Shown: positions 36,436 to 46,962, numbered from the stretch's first letter. The stretch: 64,000 bases of DNA from Bacteroidaceae bacterium (GCA_902362375.1 CABIVS010000007.1:369115-433114), one strand, 5' to 3'. The notes: a model not told the origin generated them from the sequence alone. Made by a program: numbers and translations.

Positions 36436-38835
36436 TTAGCTAACTTCATCTTCGTCATTCTTGAATAATACATCCTTTAGTTTCTGATAAAGGAATGAAA
36501 GTATCAGTAATATCAGTCCGAGAATGATGAACACAATGATTTTACCGATAGTAGGCATTGCCCACAAATCGTCAAATACAAGTTTAAGCAGAACGATTCC
36601 GAAAGTCGAAAGGCTTATCATGCGCATGACTTTCTGATGCAAACGCATCCCTAGTCCCATCTGAACAAATCCGGCAATACTTAATGAAAGCGAAAGACCG
36701 GCACTGAAATCATCCACTCCTACCTGCCAGAGGAAAGAGCGCACCATTGTCACCCAAAGAAGAGTGACCAGAATATTGAGATAAATAGTGAAACGACTCT
36801 TGATGCCGATTAATAGATAGTATTGGCGTGCCACATAATAGATATTCGCTATTACAAAGGCTGCCGTGAACCATCGCAGTACAACAGGCACAAAAGCCAT
36901 GTTCTCCCATTGGTCTCCCCATATATTTATGATGTATACAAGCGAATTTACCCCAATAGCCAGCATATAGAAAGTCAGATATCGGGTGATCGGGAATCTT
37001 TTTCTGAAAGCATAACAAACACTCGAAATGGCAATGGCAGTAAACAAGAACATTGCTCCGCTCCTCGTAGCTCCCTCAAAATGCAGGTGGAACTCCATCA
37101 TAAATGTATAATAGAGTATAGCTACAGAGACAAAAAGCATGAAAGGATTCCAGAAACCATATTTCAGTTGACGGGCTGTAGAGAAGAATGAGCTATAATG
37201 TCCCATCAACAAAGCAAATGCTCCGGTAGCCAGCCCTACAAACAAAGAGGTGACAAATGAACTGTTCAGGAAAATAGTGCCGACAGCATGATGTTCATAC
37301 ATTACTACATTATATATATTTATCAGGTAAGAAATAAAGGTGAGTCCCACCAGTATCTTTGCCGCATATTCATATACCCGGATTCTCGACTTGATATAAA
37401 GCCATAACAATAACACCATTTCTGACGCCCAAACTAATGTTATATAATTTCCATCCAACTGAATCGGAACAGTAATAGAGACAAATGTCAACACAAGTCC
37501 CAAAGTGGTATACACCAAGAATTTATAGTCCTTCCGGCTCTTCCATAACCAAAGCACCAGCCCTAAATTAACAAGAGCGATAAACAGGCTCAACAAACCG
37601 CTTGCTTTGAAAGACCATCCCATATTCCGCAAGAACAAAGCTCCCGAAAGCAAATAAATAAAATTATTCGTTATAATGACGAATACCAGTCCCCGACTCA
37701 TTGTTCGCATATCTTCCCCACGAAGAATGGAGAACACCGGAAGCAGAAAGATAAAATAAAACAGAGTGGTAAACAAAAACAAGTGCCCCGAAATAACTGT
37801 AGAACTGGAGGTATAACTAAATAAAAGAAAGATTCCCATTATCAGCCAGGTAAAGACAAATGAGATAATCGGAAGCTCACCCCACTTCTTATAAATGGAA
37901 AGTCCGAACATACCGAGATTCAGGATACTTACATAAGTGAACAGTACCAGATAACTTCCCTCTCCACTGCTCACGATGAAAGGTGCAAGAAATCCTCCGA
38001 CAAGTGAAATGATAGCCAGTTCACGCCGATTGTACACCACAGACAGAACAGACATAAATACAGTGACGCCTATCAGAATGATAAACGCCATAGTCTGCGA
38101 GAAGATATGATAATAATGGAATGCAATGGCAACCGTAAGATAGAATACAGCAAAAGCGCCACCCGCAAGTAGCGAGCTAAATGTACGATATTTCTTTTGC
38201 AACCGTTCGGCAACGGCCAGCAATACAGCTCCCGTCAGGAAACCAAGTACGGTACGGAAAGTCTCATTGATCCAATTCTTATCAATAGCATACTTCACAA
38301 AGAAACCTACACCGATGACGAATATAAGGATACCGATCTTTCCGAAGAGATTCTCACCGATGAACCTCTCGTAATTCACTTGCTTCTTTTGTCTTGAAAC
38401 AGCCGGAGCAACCGGGATAACCGGAACAGTCGGAGATTTAGCAGATTCTTTTCGAACAGCCTCAATACAAACTTCTTCCAGTTCTGTTTCAACCGTCTTT
38501 TCTTGTGTCTCTCCCAGTGTCTCACGTACTGTTTCAACAACCGATTCTTGTTTTTCCGGAACAACTTTCCCTTGTTGTGCAGCCTTTATTACCGTAACAT
38601 GCTCTGTCATTTGAGAGATCAAAGGGACATCTTCTGTTTCTTTTACAACTATTTCCTCTTTAGGTTTATGCTCTTCAGTAGCAGCCTTTTGCTGAAGTTT
38701 GAGATAATCGTCCATTCGTTTCTTTATCTCATTCAATTCTCTCTCTACTTTCCCGAAGCGATTATCCAACCTACTCAATAGCACAAATAGCATAACTAAA
38801 ACAAGTAGCGCATATACAGTATTAAAATCGTCCAT
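36436..38835 (-). CDS. DUF2339 polytopic membrane protein
   Basis: 799-residue inner-membrane protein. A single N-terminal membrane segment is followed by a coiled-coil-like charged stretch (residues about 20-60) and a low-complexity Glu/Val-rich linker to about residue 150. Some 20 or more hydrophobic helices then fill the rest, beginning ENLFGKIGILIFVIGVGFFVKYAID, the hallmark of DUF2339. The charged C-terminus FKNDEDEVS is cytoplasmic. The family has no established function. It is a single-gene unit with a -7 element upstream at 38863. Confidence 0.88.
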   Translation of the reverse strand: MDDFNTVYALLVLVMLFVLLSRLDNRFGKVERELNEIKKRMDDYLKLQQKAATEEHKPKEEIVVKETEDVPLISQMTEHVTVIKAAQQGKVVPEKQESVVETVRETLGETQEKTVETELEEVCIEAVRKESAKSPTVPVIPVAPAVSRQKKQVNYERFIGENLFGKIGILIFVIGVGFFVKYAIDKNWINETFRTVLGFLTGAVLLAVAERLQKKYRTFSSLLAGGAFAVFYLTVAIAFHYYHIFSQTMAFIILIGVTVFMSVLSVVYNRRELAIISLVGGFLAPFIVSSGEGSYLVLFTYVSILNLGMFGLSIYKKWGELPIISFVFTWLIMGIFLLFSYTSSSTVISGHLFLFTTLFYFIFLLPVFSILRGEDMRTMSRGLVFVIITNNFIYLLSGALFLRNMGWSFKASGLLSLFIALVNLGLVLWLWKSRKDYKFLVYTTLGLVLTFVSITVPIQLDGNYITLVWASEMVLLLWLYIKSRIRVYEYAAKILVGLTFISYLINIYNVVMYEHHAVGTIFLNSSFVTSLFVGLATGAFALLMGHYSSFFSTARQLKYGFWNPFMLFVSVAILYYTFMMEFHLHFEGATRSGAMFLFTAIAISSVCYAFRKRFPITRYLTFYMLAIGVNSLVYIINIWGDQWENMAFVPVVLRWFTAAFVIANIYYVARQYYLLIGIKSRFTIYLNILVTLLWVTMVRSFLWQVGVDDFSAGLSLSLSIAGFVQMGLGMRLHQKVMRMISLSTFGIVLLKLVFDDLWAMPTIGKIIVFIILGLILLILSFLYQKLKDVLFKNDEDEVS

Positions 38836-38862
38836 AATATTCCAGATTTGAGTTCGATATCA

Positions 38863-38870
38863 CAAATATA
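38863..38870 (-). promoter_or_regulatory. -7 element for the DUF2339 gene
   Basis: TATATTTG on the minus strand matches TAnnTTTG, 27 bases before the start codon, with a weak TTG-like -33 about 18 bases further up. Confidence 0.55.
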
Positions 38871-39390
38871 GATAATAATTAATAGTCTCAATCAATTGTT
38901 ATTAAATTATTTGGATTATCGCAACAATGTAAGTTTACATCAATTACACAAATCAGACTACAGATCTCAAAGTCTGAAGATAGCAATCGCCCTTTACCTT
39001 TATCCCAGGCCCCCGATGAATAAAGAGTTGGCGGGTGAATGGCGACTCTTACACCAGCTTTTTCACTTTGCTTTGCATGCAATATCATTATAGCTAATCA
39101 GAATATCATTATAGCTAACAGGAATATGCTAATAGCAAAAACAAATATGCTAATAGATTATTTTTTTCATTGGGATGATTAAAAAAAACATTGCAGTGTT
39201 TTCTCCAATTAATACAAGGATTTTAGAAAACACTGTAATGACATTTTTTCGATATGTAATGTGATGAATACAGTAATGAAAAGGACTTCCTTCACCCGCA
39301 AACAGTGTATTCATCGAGAGTTCAGAAGAAAGGTGAAGGGGATGGGAAAATTACAACTCGCATTCACATTCTCTACCAAACTAATAAAAA
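38871..39390. other. Long intergenic region upstream of the DUF2339 gene
   Basis: About 520 bases with no convincing gene; short open frames on the plus strand (38896-39093, 39261-39539) have no motif and the second runs into the OmpA gene antisense. It holds the 21 bp array at 39081-39164 and an AT-rich hairpin at 39191-39238 (TTGCAGTGTTTTCT with AGAAAACACTGTAA, one mismatch) flanked by A and T runs. Confidence 0.6.
39081..39164. repeat. Array of four 21 bp units
   Basis: Units start at 39081, 39102, 39123 and 39144. Units 1 and 2 share AATATCATTATAGCTAA; units 3 and 4 share AATATGCTAATAG, and unit 3 contains the dyad TGCTAATAGCA. Contiguous, without unique spacers. Confidence 0.75.
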
Positions 39391-39439
39391 GGCAGCTGAA
39401 AGCGAAAATACCTTATTTCAGGATTCGCTTTCAGCCGCC
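39391..39439 (-). terminator. Terminator of the OmpA-family gene
   Basis: A 16 bp stem with one mismatch (39391-39406 with 39424-39439) followed on the minus strand by TTTTTATTAG, 55 bases after the stop codon. Confidence 0.85.
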
Positions 39440-39493
39440 TTCTCTCTTTCAGCAGGCGATCACAAAGAATCGCCGGATACTGAAATTATATGA

Positions 39494-40681
39494 TTACTGT
39501 GCTGATTCGACCAATACTACACGGTTCAGAATCGGTTGACCGAATTTGTCAACACCACCACCGGCTGCAACTTTCAATCTATCGGCAGAGATGCCATACT
39601 TTTTAACGAGCAGGTCTTTAACAACTTGCGCACGTTCCAAGCTCAACTTCTGGTTGAAAGCCGGAGTACCTGTTGCAGAGTCTGCATATCCGTTGATTGT
39701 GTATGTAGCATTCGGAGTATCTTTTATCTTGCTGGCAAGATATGACAAGTTCATTTCTTCCTGCGGAGATAATTTATCAGAACCAATCTTGAAGAATACA
39801 GTACGCGGAGCAATGTTAGTATCTGTTATAACAACTTCTTCAGTATCTTCTACTTCAACCGGTTGTTGTGCATTTGCCAACTGCTGTTGTAATTGCATAT
39901 TAGCTGCTGCCATTGCATTCATCTGATTACGCATCTGGTTCAATTCGAGTTCAGAGATAATCTGTGGAACCGGACGTTGGAATCCGCGAGTTGGGAAATA
40001 ATAAGTTACACCAATAGTAGCACCTAAGATACCATCGTAATCAGGTTTACTTCCGTGTTCGCCGTCAAACTTGCCTTCCAGACCTGTTGCACTCAATTCC
40101 AAGTTCAAGTCAACAGCATTCGACAAACGGAAGCGGTTGATAATACCTGCATTGAAAGTAGCGGAGTTAGTGTGAGGACGAGAATAAGCATGAGCCCAAC
40201 CAGCACCAATATAAGGGATAATTTCATATACACGGTTCGGATTGTATCCACCGAAAAGTGCGTTCAGGTTAATCATCAAATCACCATGCAAGTTCATGTA
40301 GTCCCATCTTTGTTTGTAAGAGCCATCTTCTCTCGGACCGCCAACCACATAATTAGCAGTTTCGCTGGTGGTGAATCCTTTGGCCTGTAGACCGCTGTAC
40401 TGCAAACGCAATCCGAATCCCGGAGTTACCCATTTACCAACAGACACGTTGAATGTAGGAGCGACACGATCTCTGAACTTACCGATATGGTCATTGTTTC
40501 CATACAATACCTGAGCACCTCCTCCTACAGAGAAGAACCAGTTACTCCAGAAAGGATTAGTTATTACTTGATATTTATCTTGCACCTGAATCACTTCGTA
40601 TTCAGTTACAGTCATTGTCTGCTGCGCAGAAGCGACAGACGCAACGCCGGCAAATGCCAGCAACATCAGAATCTTTTTCAT
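39494..40681 (-). CDS. OmpA-family outer membrane protein
   Basis: 395-residue outer membrane protein with a signal peptide ending near VASAQQ. Residues about 45-235 form a predicted beta-barrel with Tyr/Phe-rich strands. A short coiled-coil-like stretch (about 245-275, Met/Gln/Asn-rich) follows, and then a C-terminal OmpA-like peptidoglycan-binding domain with NGYADSATGTPAFNQKLSLE and the RAQVVKDLLVKKYGI motif. It would link the outer membrane to the cell wall. It is one of the abundant OmpA paralogues usual in Bacteroides. It has its own terminator; I see no convincing promoter in the 103-base gap to mutL. Confidence 0.92.
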   Translation of the reverse strand: MKKILMLLAFAGVASVASAQQTMTVTEYEVIQVQDKYQVITNPFWSNWFFSVGGGAQVLYGNNDHIGKFRDRVAPTFNVSVGKWVTPGFGLRLQYSGLQAKGFTTSETANYVVGGPREDGSYKQRWDYMNLHGDLMINLNALFGGYNPNRVYEIIPYIGAGWAHAYSRPHTNSATFNAGIINRFRLSNAVDLNLELSATGLEGKFDGEHGSKPDYDGILGATIGVTYYFPTRGFQRPVPQIISELELNQMRNQMNAMAAANMQLQQQLANAQQPVEVEDTEEVVITDTNIAPRTVFFKIGSDKLSPQEEMNLSYLASKIKDTPNATYTINGYADSATGTPAFNQKLSLERAQVVKDLLVKKYGISADRLKVAAGGGVDKFGQPILNRVVLVESAQ

Positions 40682-40784
40682 ATACCTAATAGTTAAGTGG
40701 TTATTTAAATCTTTTTCTTTGTTGAACTATTTAAATAACACGAACTGGACTAAAAGGTTTTAGGAAAAGATGAATTTATTTGTT

Positions 40785-42680
40785 TTATTTGAATAATCTT
40801 TCGATGTCCTCCTCCTTAATAGTTGTCAAAACGATTTTCCCGTCGGGTGTGTAATTCGGTGAGGGACAGGCAAAAAGGTTGTCTACAAGGCTTACCATTT
40901 CTTCATTACTCAACACCTGTCCGTAGACAATAGCCGCTGCCCGCGCCAATGTAATTGCCAGAATACTTTGAATCTCTTCTTTAACGTCACTTCCTTTTTC
41001 CATCGCTGTATGTAGCATATTACGCACCAGCTCGACCGGATTCAGTCCTTCAATACCCGAAGGAATACCATTAATGGCATAACTACCGCCTCCCAGATTG
41101 CTCAAATCGAAGCCGACTGCCGACAAATCATCCATAATACTTTGAAGAACAGCAGCTTCCGAAGCCGGTAATTGTAGTATTTCCGGAAAAAGAACGCCCT
41201 GCGATACTCCCTGTTTCTGCTGTATCTGTATCATATAGCGATCAAAAAGCACCCGTATGTGTGCCCGGTGTTGGTCGATTAACATTAAACCGGATTTAAC
41301 TGAAGTCAGAATAAACCGCCCTTTGAACTGTAAATGCTGATTCCCCTTTTCCATCACCGGTTCATTGGCATACAAAGTAGAAGAAGCAGCGGATGTCATC
41401 GTCTCTATCTTTTCTTCCACAAAGGCCGATTCGCCTCCAATAGAAGAATCCGCCCAATCCATTTCGGGTTCCGGCTGCGGATTATTCATCTTACTGGCTT
41501 TTGTCAGCCCTCCGTACAAATCCTCCCATTCTACTTTCGAACGGCTATACGATCCGCCGCCACCGGTAGAGACTTTAAACGGATTATATTCTGTATTATA
41601 ATGTACCTTCGGAGGTTCGGAAGATATCTTTTCCTCAAATGCCGGAATGTCAGGCATATCCTCCGTATCAAAATCAATGGAAGGGATAGCACTGAACTTA
41701 CCCAACGATTCCTTAACGGATGCTGAAAGTATCTGCCAGATGGCCTGCTCATTCTCAAACTTGATTTCGGTCTTTGTCGGATGAATATTTACGTCAATAT
41801 TGGCCGGATCCACATCAAAATAGATAAAATAAGAAATCTGTTCACCGACGGGAATCAACTGCTCATAAGCCTCCATGACTGCCTTATGGAAATAAGGATG
41901 GCGCATATAGCGTCCGTTGACAAAGAAATACTGATGGGCTCCTTTCTTACGGGCAGTCTCCGGTTTGGCTACGTATCCGGAGATTTTCACCATGGTAGTA
42001 TTCACGTCTATATTCAGTAATTGCTGGTTGAGCTTCTTACCGAAAATAGCAAGAATACGCTGACGCAACTGTGATACCGGAAGATTGAAAAGTTCCGAAT
42101 CATTACTATAAAGCGAAAAGGCAACTTCCGGATGCACCAAAGCGATACGCTCAAATTCGGCAAGGATGTTACTCAATTCAGTGGAATTAGCCTTTAGAAA
42201 TTTACGACGGGCAGGCACATTAAAGAACAGGTTCTTTACAGAGAAGTTGCTTCCTTTAGAACAGGATATAGCCTCCTGACTCTCCACTTGAGAACCTGCA
42301 ATCACCAGCTTCGTTCCCAGTTCTTCCGATTCCGGGCGCGTCTTTAGTTCTACCTGCGCCACTGCTGCGATGGATGCCAATGCTTCTCCGCGAAATCCCA
42401 TGGTACGCAAAGCAAACAAGTCCGCAGCTTCCCGTATCTTGGAAGTAGCATGCCGCTCAAAAGAGAGACGGGCATCCGTTTCGGACATTCCTTTTCCATC
42501 GTCAATCACCTGAATACAGGTTTTACCCGCATCAGTCACTAACACATGTATATTTTGCGCATCTGCATCAATCGCATTCTCCACTAGCTCCTTGATAACA
42601 GATGCCGGACGTTGTATTACTTCACCGGCAGCAATCTGGTTAGCTACCGAATCAGGTAACAAATGAATGATATCGCTCAT
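40785..42680 (-). CDS. mutL: DNA mismatch repair protein MutL
   Basis: ATPase that couples MutS recognition to downstream repair, 631 residues from the start [21 protein letters not shown]; the ATG at 42734 adds 18 unlikely residues and overlaps the upstream gene. GHKL motifs [17 protein letters not shown] and TMGFRGEAL are intact. The C-terminal dimerisation domain has [14 protein letters not shown] and ends in [14 protein letters not shown], which departs from the endonuclease motifs DQHA(x)2E(x)4E and CPHGRP seen in nicking MutL proteins. Last gene of a six-gene leftward run. Confidence 0.96.
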   Translation of the reverse strand: MSDIIHLLPDSVANQIAAGEVIQRPASVIKELVENAIDADAQNIHVLVTDAGKTCIQVIDDGKGMSETDARLSFERHATSKIREAADLFALRTMGFRGEALASIAAVAQVELKTRPESEELGTKLVIAGSQVESQEAISCSKGSNFSVKNLFFNVPARRKFLKANSTELSNILAEFERIALVHPEVAFSLYSNDSELFNLPVSQLRQRILAIFGKKLNQQLLNIDVNTTMVKISGYVAKPETARKKGAHQYFFVNGRYMRHPYFHKAVMEAYEQLIPVGEQISYFIYFDVDPANIDVNIHPTKTEIKFENEQAIWQILSASVKESLGKFSAIPSIDFDTEDMPDIPAFEEKISSEPPKVHYNTEYNPFKVSTGGGGSYSRSKVEWEDLYGGLTKASKMNNPQPEPEMDWADSSIGGESAFVEEKIETMTSAASSTLYANEPVMEKGNQHLQFKGRFILTSVKSGLMLIDQHRAHIRVLFDRYMIQIQQKQGVSQGVLFPEILQLPASEAAVLQSIMDDLSAVGFDLSNLGGGSYAINGIPSGIEGLNPVELVRNMLHTAMEKGSDVKEEIQSILAITLARAAAIVYGQVLSNEEMVSLVDNLFACPSPNYTPDGKIVLTTIKEEDIERLFK

Positions 42681-42697
42681 ACTTCGTAAATTAACAA

Positions 42698-42997
42698 TTA
42701 AAAACTCCAGCTTCCTGTTGCTAAATAATGCCACAGATAGAGAAGGAAGGCTATGATTATCAGTATGATTCCGAAAGAGACTGGTTTGCGGCCACTTGCT
42801 TTTCTTCTTTTCAAATGTGTAGTACCTTCGACGAATTTACCGCGAATATCTTCCGGATTAAATTCTTTCTCCGGCAGCATTCCCAAGTCACGTTTGGCGT
42901 TCTCCTCCATCTTAGCGAGCTTTTCTTTCCGCTCGTCCACATAAATGTATTGATGATTAAAGCCCCGGGGCTTTCTCATTGAGTTAAACATTCCCAT
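42698..42997 (-). CDS. Small membrane protein of unknown function
   Basis: 99 residues, highly charged N-terminal part ([17 protein letters not shown]) and one C-terminal membrane helix ([20 protein letters not shown]), so an inner-membrane tail anchor with the N-terminus in the cytoplasm is likely. It sits 1 base after the OstA-like gene and 17 bases before mutL. No known family. The tight position suggests a link with envelope assembly rather than repair. Confidence 0.8.
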   Translation of the reverse strand: MGMFNSMRKPRGFNHQYIYVDERKEKLAKMEENAKRDLGMLPEKEFNPEDIRGKFVEGTTHLKRRKASGRKPVSFGIILIIIAFLLYLWHYLATGSWSF

Positions 42998-42998
42998 A

Positions 42999-44648
42999 CT
43001 ACTTCATATTTATTAAGTTTCGCTTTTCTGTCTTTGGTCGCCGGTCGGTAGTCGGCTTCAATGTTTCTCCCGCACGCTTGCTGCGCCAGTTGAAAATATC
43101 GTCCTTATTCAGCGGACGGACATAGTCGAACCAGGCAAAAGTGGGAAGACGCAGTTTATCAGGCGGTATCTGGTCCATCGGATACATCGTTCCGTTGGAT
43201 TTGCCGATAAAGAGTCCTTTTTCCATTTTCTTATCCTTCATATAAAGATGGAGCATACTACCTTCCAGACAATTAAATCCGGTCATCGTACTGTCTTTCT
43301 CTTCAGGATAAAAAGCTGTCAATACATTACCGATCACCTCAATATGGCGCATATCTCCATTAACGAAATAGGCTTTCATCTCCTTGCCGGACACTTGATT
43401 ATAGTGAATAGAGTCTTTCATCTCTACTGTCAATGCCTGGTTGATAATGTGCGCCCAGTCAATCGTACTGTCATTCATATAAATCTTGATCTGCTCACCA
43501 AGCAGTTGCTGTCCGTCATTCCAAAGAATAGGGTCAGTATACATGGTCATACAGGAATCTTTCGAATTATAAACCAGTGAGTCACATACTCCCTGAACAT
43601 CTGTACGATACATACGTACTTTATGGTAAGCCTTCATCAACCGGTACAAAGAATCGGTATTCAGATTATAGGACACCATCTGCAAAGTATCTCCATGCAG
43701 ATAAAGACTGTCTCCCTGTGAATAATCGATAGCAACAGCGCGTTTTGTTGCAAATGCGGAGTCCGTCAATTCATTATAGAAACAATAATCCCCCGTCAGC
43801 ATATTCTTATTAATGGAATCTGTCATCTTCACATTATCGAATGCTTCTCCGTAACCGATTATCCGGTCATAGAAGAGACTGTCGCCTACAAGTTTCTTCC
43901 CCTGATTGGTCAGGACCGAACGGTCCAACAATTCCGCTTGTTCGGTCAATGTGTTATAGAATCCCCGTTCCGAATAGATATGATTATTATCACTGACGAT
44001 ATTGGAAGGTCCGAGAATCACTGCTATTTTGTTCTCCGTATTATACCTCAATGTATCGGAGGTCAACACAAACTTAGGATTCACCAGCTTCACATCATGG
44101 TTGAATACCGACTGTTTCGTTGCAGGACTATATTCACCCCAGTCAGAAGTCAGTACATTCTCTTCATCCATCAAAGTTCCTCCCTCGAAATAATATCCGA
44201 GGTCGTAGAGACGGTCATAGTTCAAACTGTCCGTCAGCAAAGTAGTGTTCCGGTTAATCATCTTCACATTTTCACGAAGTTGCGCAATTTGCGTCATTCC
44301 GTCATAATAAAGATAATCACCATAGATGAACAAGGTATCTCCCTGTTCCATACGCACATTACTGAAGGCTTCTACGGAGTTGGTTTTCTCAAAAATCAGT
44401 GCACTGTCACAGTACATATACATACTGTCATGGCGCAACTTCACGTTACCAATCAACACCTGCACATCCGGACGTGCCAGCTTATCCGCCTGTCCTTCGT
44501 CAGCATGAAGCAAGTAAACTTTGGTCTTTTTATTCTCCGGTTGCTTCTTGTTGTCTTGCGCAAGACATACACCAAACAGGCATAGAAAGCCTATAAGGAG
44601 CCATCTATGCCTGTCTTGTTGTTTATTTTTCTTATTCTTTTTCAGCAT
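42999..44648 (-). CDS. OstA/LptA-like periplasmic protein
   Basis: 549 residues with a short cytoplasmic Lys-rich start, a signal or anchor helix (WLLIGFLCLFGVCLAQ) and a long beta-rich region of OstA-like repeats such as DSLNYDRLYDLGYY, DTLRYNTENKIAVILG and DSLFYDRIIGYGEAFDNV. This beta-taco fold in LptA/LptD bridges lipopolysaccharide across the periplasm. It is much longer than E. coli LptA (about 185 residues) and carries several tandem OstA segments. Its place after three chaperone-like genes supports a role in outer-membrane or LPS assembly. Confidence 0.82.
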   Translation of the reverse strand: MLKKNKKNKQQDRHRWLLIGFLCLFGVCLAQDNKKQPENKKTKVYLLHADEGQADKLARPDVQVLIGNVKLRHDSMYMYCDSALIFEKTNSVEAFSNVRMEQGDTLFIYGDYLYYDGMTQIAQLRENVKMINRNTTLLTDSLNYDRLYDLGYYFEGGTLMDEENVLTSDWGEYSPATKQSVFNHDVKLVNPKFVLTSDTLRYNTENKIAVILGPSNIVSDNNHIYSERGFYNTLTEQAELLDRSVLTNQGKKLVGDSLFYDRIIGYGEAFDNVKMTDSINKNMLTGDYCFYNELTDSAFATKRAVAIDYSQGDSLYLHGDTLQMVSYNLNTDSLYRLMKAYHKVRMYRTDVQGVCDSLVYNSKDSCMTMYTDPILWNDGQQLLGEQIKIYMNDSTIDWAHIINQALTVEMKDSIHYNQVSGKEMKAYFVNGDMRHIEVIGNVLTAFYPEEKDSTMTGFNCLEGSMLHLYMKDKKMEKGLFIGKSNGTMYPMDQIPPDKLRLPTFAWFDYVRPLNKDDIFNWRSKRAGETLKPTTDRRPKTEKRNLINMK

Positions 44649-44670
44649 ATAAAGTCAAAGCAAGGTTATA

Positions 44671-46053
44671 TCAGTCATTCTTGACCCAACCCGGATACTT
44701 GAAGTCACACTTCTGCCAGTTTTCGTTGATGCGTACATAAGTGTGTTTTTGCTTGTTCAGAATCCATTTCTGCAACACCTCTTCGCGACGCTTATCCATT
44801 ACGATTTCTTTCAGATCCTGATAGTCTTCCGCGATGGTTGCTTTATGACCATTGATTTTCGTTTTCAATTTCACGATAGCGCATACTTCTTTTCCATCTT
44901 TCTCATTAATCATTGTAAAAGCTTTGGAAATCTCGCCAACATTCATCTTATCCACTACCTTAGCAACGTCTTGAGGAAGATCCTGCATCTGGAACTTAGA
45001 GGTAGTGATACCTGAATGTTCATTGATGTTCACCATGATACCATGATTGTTACGGGTATCCTTATCTTGTGAGATAACGGCAGCCGCATCATCAAATGTG
45101 AATTTGTTAGCACGAATATCATCTGCAATAGAATCCAGACGGGCACAAGCCTCGGTCAGTTCTTTTTCCGATACTTTCGGACGCAACAGGATATGGCGAG
45201 TATTAACACGGTCACCACGCTTCTCAATCAACTGGATAATATGGAAACCAAATTCCGATTCTACAATTTTGGAAACTTTCTTCGGGTCCTGCAAGCTGAA
45301 TGCCACATTCGCATAAGCGGGGTCCATCATACCACGTCCCATAAATCCACATTCACCACCTTTAATGGCAGAAGCCTTGTCTTCAGAATACAAACGTGCC
45401 AATGTGGAGAAGTCGATTTCTCCTTTTGTCACACGATCCGTATAATCACGCAGTGTCTTCTTTACATCCTCGATTTCCGAAACGGGTATTTTGGGTTGCA
45501 AAGTAATAATCTGCACTTCCACCTGTGTAGGAATGTAAGGGATACTATCCTGTGGAAGGTCTTTGAAATAACGGCGTACTTCTGCCGGAGTCACTTTGAT
45601 ATCTCCTGCCAGTTTCTGCTGCATCTTCTGAACCGTCAATCCGTCACGTGCATTATCACGCAAAGTCTCACGAATCTGGGTGGATGTTTTATTGAAATAC
45701 TCCTCCATTTTCTCTCTGGAACCGATCTGCTGGATGTACATATTGGTCATCATATCCACACGCTGAATGATTTCCGCTTCGGAAACCTCGATACTGTCCA
45801 ACTTTGCCTGATGCAGGAATAACTTCTGCACAGCAATCTCTTCAGGAATTACACAATAAGGATCGCCTTCGAATCTGCGTCCATTATACAAGGCATCCAT
45901 ACGGGCCTCTTCTACATCTGATTTTAAAATAGCTTCGTCACCTACAACCCAAACTACTTCATCAACCACATTATCTTGTGCATAGGTTGCCACATTAGCA
46001 AATATTGCCAGGACAAGGGTAACAACAAATCTAAAGTTCACAAACTTCTTCAT
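44671..46053 (-). CDS. surA: Periplasmic peptidyl-prolyl isomerase SurA
   Basis: Chaperone for outer membrane proteins, 460 residues with a signal peptide ending near ATYAQ. It has a SurA N-terminal domain followed by two parvulin-like domains; the first contains GGECGFMGRGMMDPAYANVAFSL, and the second, more diverged, begins NTRHILLRPKV. The C-terminal helix packs with the N-domain in SurA. It is the third of three consecutive genes for SurA-like proteins, 9 bases after the lipoprotein gene. Confidence 0.9.
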   Translation of the reverse strand: MKKFVNFRFVVTLVLAIFANVATYAQDNVVDEVVWVVGDEAILKSDVEEARMDALYNGRRFEGDPYCVIPEEIAVQKLFLHQAKLDSIEVSEAEIIQRVDMMTNMYIQQIGSREKMEEYFNKTSTQIRETLRDNARDGLTVQKMQQKLAGDIKVTPAEVRRYFKDLPQDSIPYIPTQVEVQIITLQPKIPVSEIEDVKKTLRDYTDRVTKGEIDFSTLARLYSEDKASAIKGGECGFMGRGMMDPAYANVAFSLQDPKKVSKIVESEFGFHIIQLIEKRGDRVNTRHILLRPKVSEKELTEACARLDSIADDIRANKFTFDDAAAVISQDKDTRNNHGIMVNINEHSGITTSKFQMQDLPQDVAKVVDKMNVGEISKAFTMINEKDGKEVCAIVKLKTKINGHKATIAEDYQDLKEIVMDKRREEVLQKWILNKQKHTYVRINENWQKCDFKYPGWVKND

Positions 46054-46062
46054 TCTTTGTAT

Positions 46063-46908
46063 TTAATAATTATATATAATCTTCTTCTTACTTACCGCCT
46101 GCTGATACAAGTCGTTCTTTACCTGTTCCATAAAGCTCACCCGTTTCTGATTCACCAGTAAGTCTTTCACTTCCGACCGGGCAAATTCATACGGTTTCTC
46201 CTCACCAACTCCACGATAATCGCTCACATTCAGGAAATAATAATAAGCCGTATCTTTCAATTCTACCTGACGGTGTTTGTTTACGTACTCTTCCGGTGCC
46301 TCTACTTTCAACGGAATCATGTCCAGGACATCGGTCACAGACACCCATTTATCATAGAAATATTCATATTTCACCGCATTCTGCAAACTATATTTTTCCA
46401 GACTCTCAATAGCATCCTGTTTTTCCGACTTATACCATCTGCGCACATTGTTCAACTGCGGAGCTGTCAACGGCACTTTAATAAACAATCCCTTAATCAA
46501 CGGGCTTTCCAGTTTAAACAATTCCTTGTTTTTGCCGTAATACTCTGCTATCTCGTGTTCGGAAATATCATTCGTCAACTTCTGGTTAATCAACTCCTGC
46601 TGATAAGTATGCATGATCAACGCTTTCCGATAATTCTCCACCAGTTTGTCTACATCCACATTATCTGGGATATTGTTCGCAGCTTTCTCATACAATAAAA
46701 TCTCTTCCGCCCAACTACGAATATAGTGCTCGGCGAAGAGAATGCTATCATCTTTTGACAATCCGACCGGAAGCACGGACATCAAATCTTCTTTATATAA
46801 AAAGTTACCGTCCACCTCTACCAAAGGAGTCTTTCCTTTGTGGTCGCGCTGTTCCTTGCACGCTCCACAACCAAGAAGGGTAATCAGTAAGAGGACTAAT
46901 ATTCGCAT
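46063..46908 (-). CDS. SurA-like lipoprotein, degenerate peptidyl-prolyl isomerase
   Basis: 281 residues with lipobox LGCGAC. Residues about 30-130 look like a SurA N-terminal chaperone domain (DGNFLYKEDL, LINQKLTNDISEHEIAEYYGKN), but no proper parvulin catalytic motif follows. A chaperone without isomerase activity is likely. I chose the ATG at 46908; a TTG two codons upstream also fits the frame. It lies between a PpiC-type gene and surA, so the three may form a relay for outer-membrane proteins. Confidence 0.75.
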   Translation of the reverse strand: MRILVLLLITLLGCGACKEQRDHKGKTPLVEVDGNFLYKEDLMSVLPVGLSKDDSILFAEHYIRSWAEEILLYEKAANNIPDNVDVDKLVENYRKALIMHTYQQELINQKLTNDISEHEIAEYYGKNKELFKLESPLIKGLFIKVPLTAPQLNNVRRWYKSEKQDAIESLEKYSLQNAVKYEYFYDKWVSVTDVLDMIPLKVEAPEEYVNKHRQVELKDTAYYYFLNVSDYRGVGEEKPYEFARSEVKDLLVNQKRVSFMEQVKNDLYQQAVSKKKIIYNY

Positions 46909-46962
46909 CGGCAACTAAAATCTACTTATTTAAGGTACGAAGATAGTGAATAATCGGTTACA

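Noticed and set aside
39081..39164. Phase-variable invertible promoter
   Set aside because: The units are direct repeats, not a pair of inverted repeats around a promoter, and no site-specific recombinase gene is nearby.
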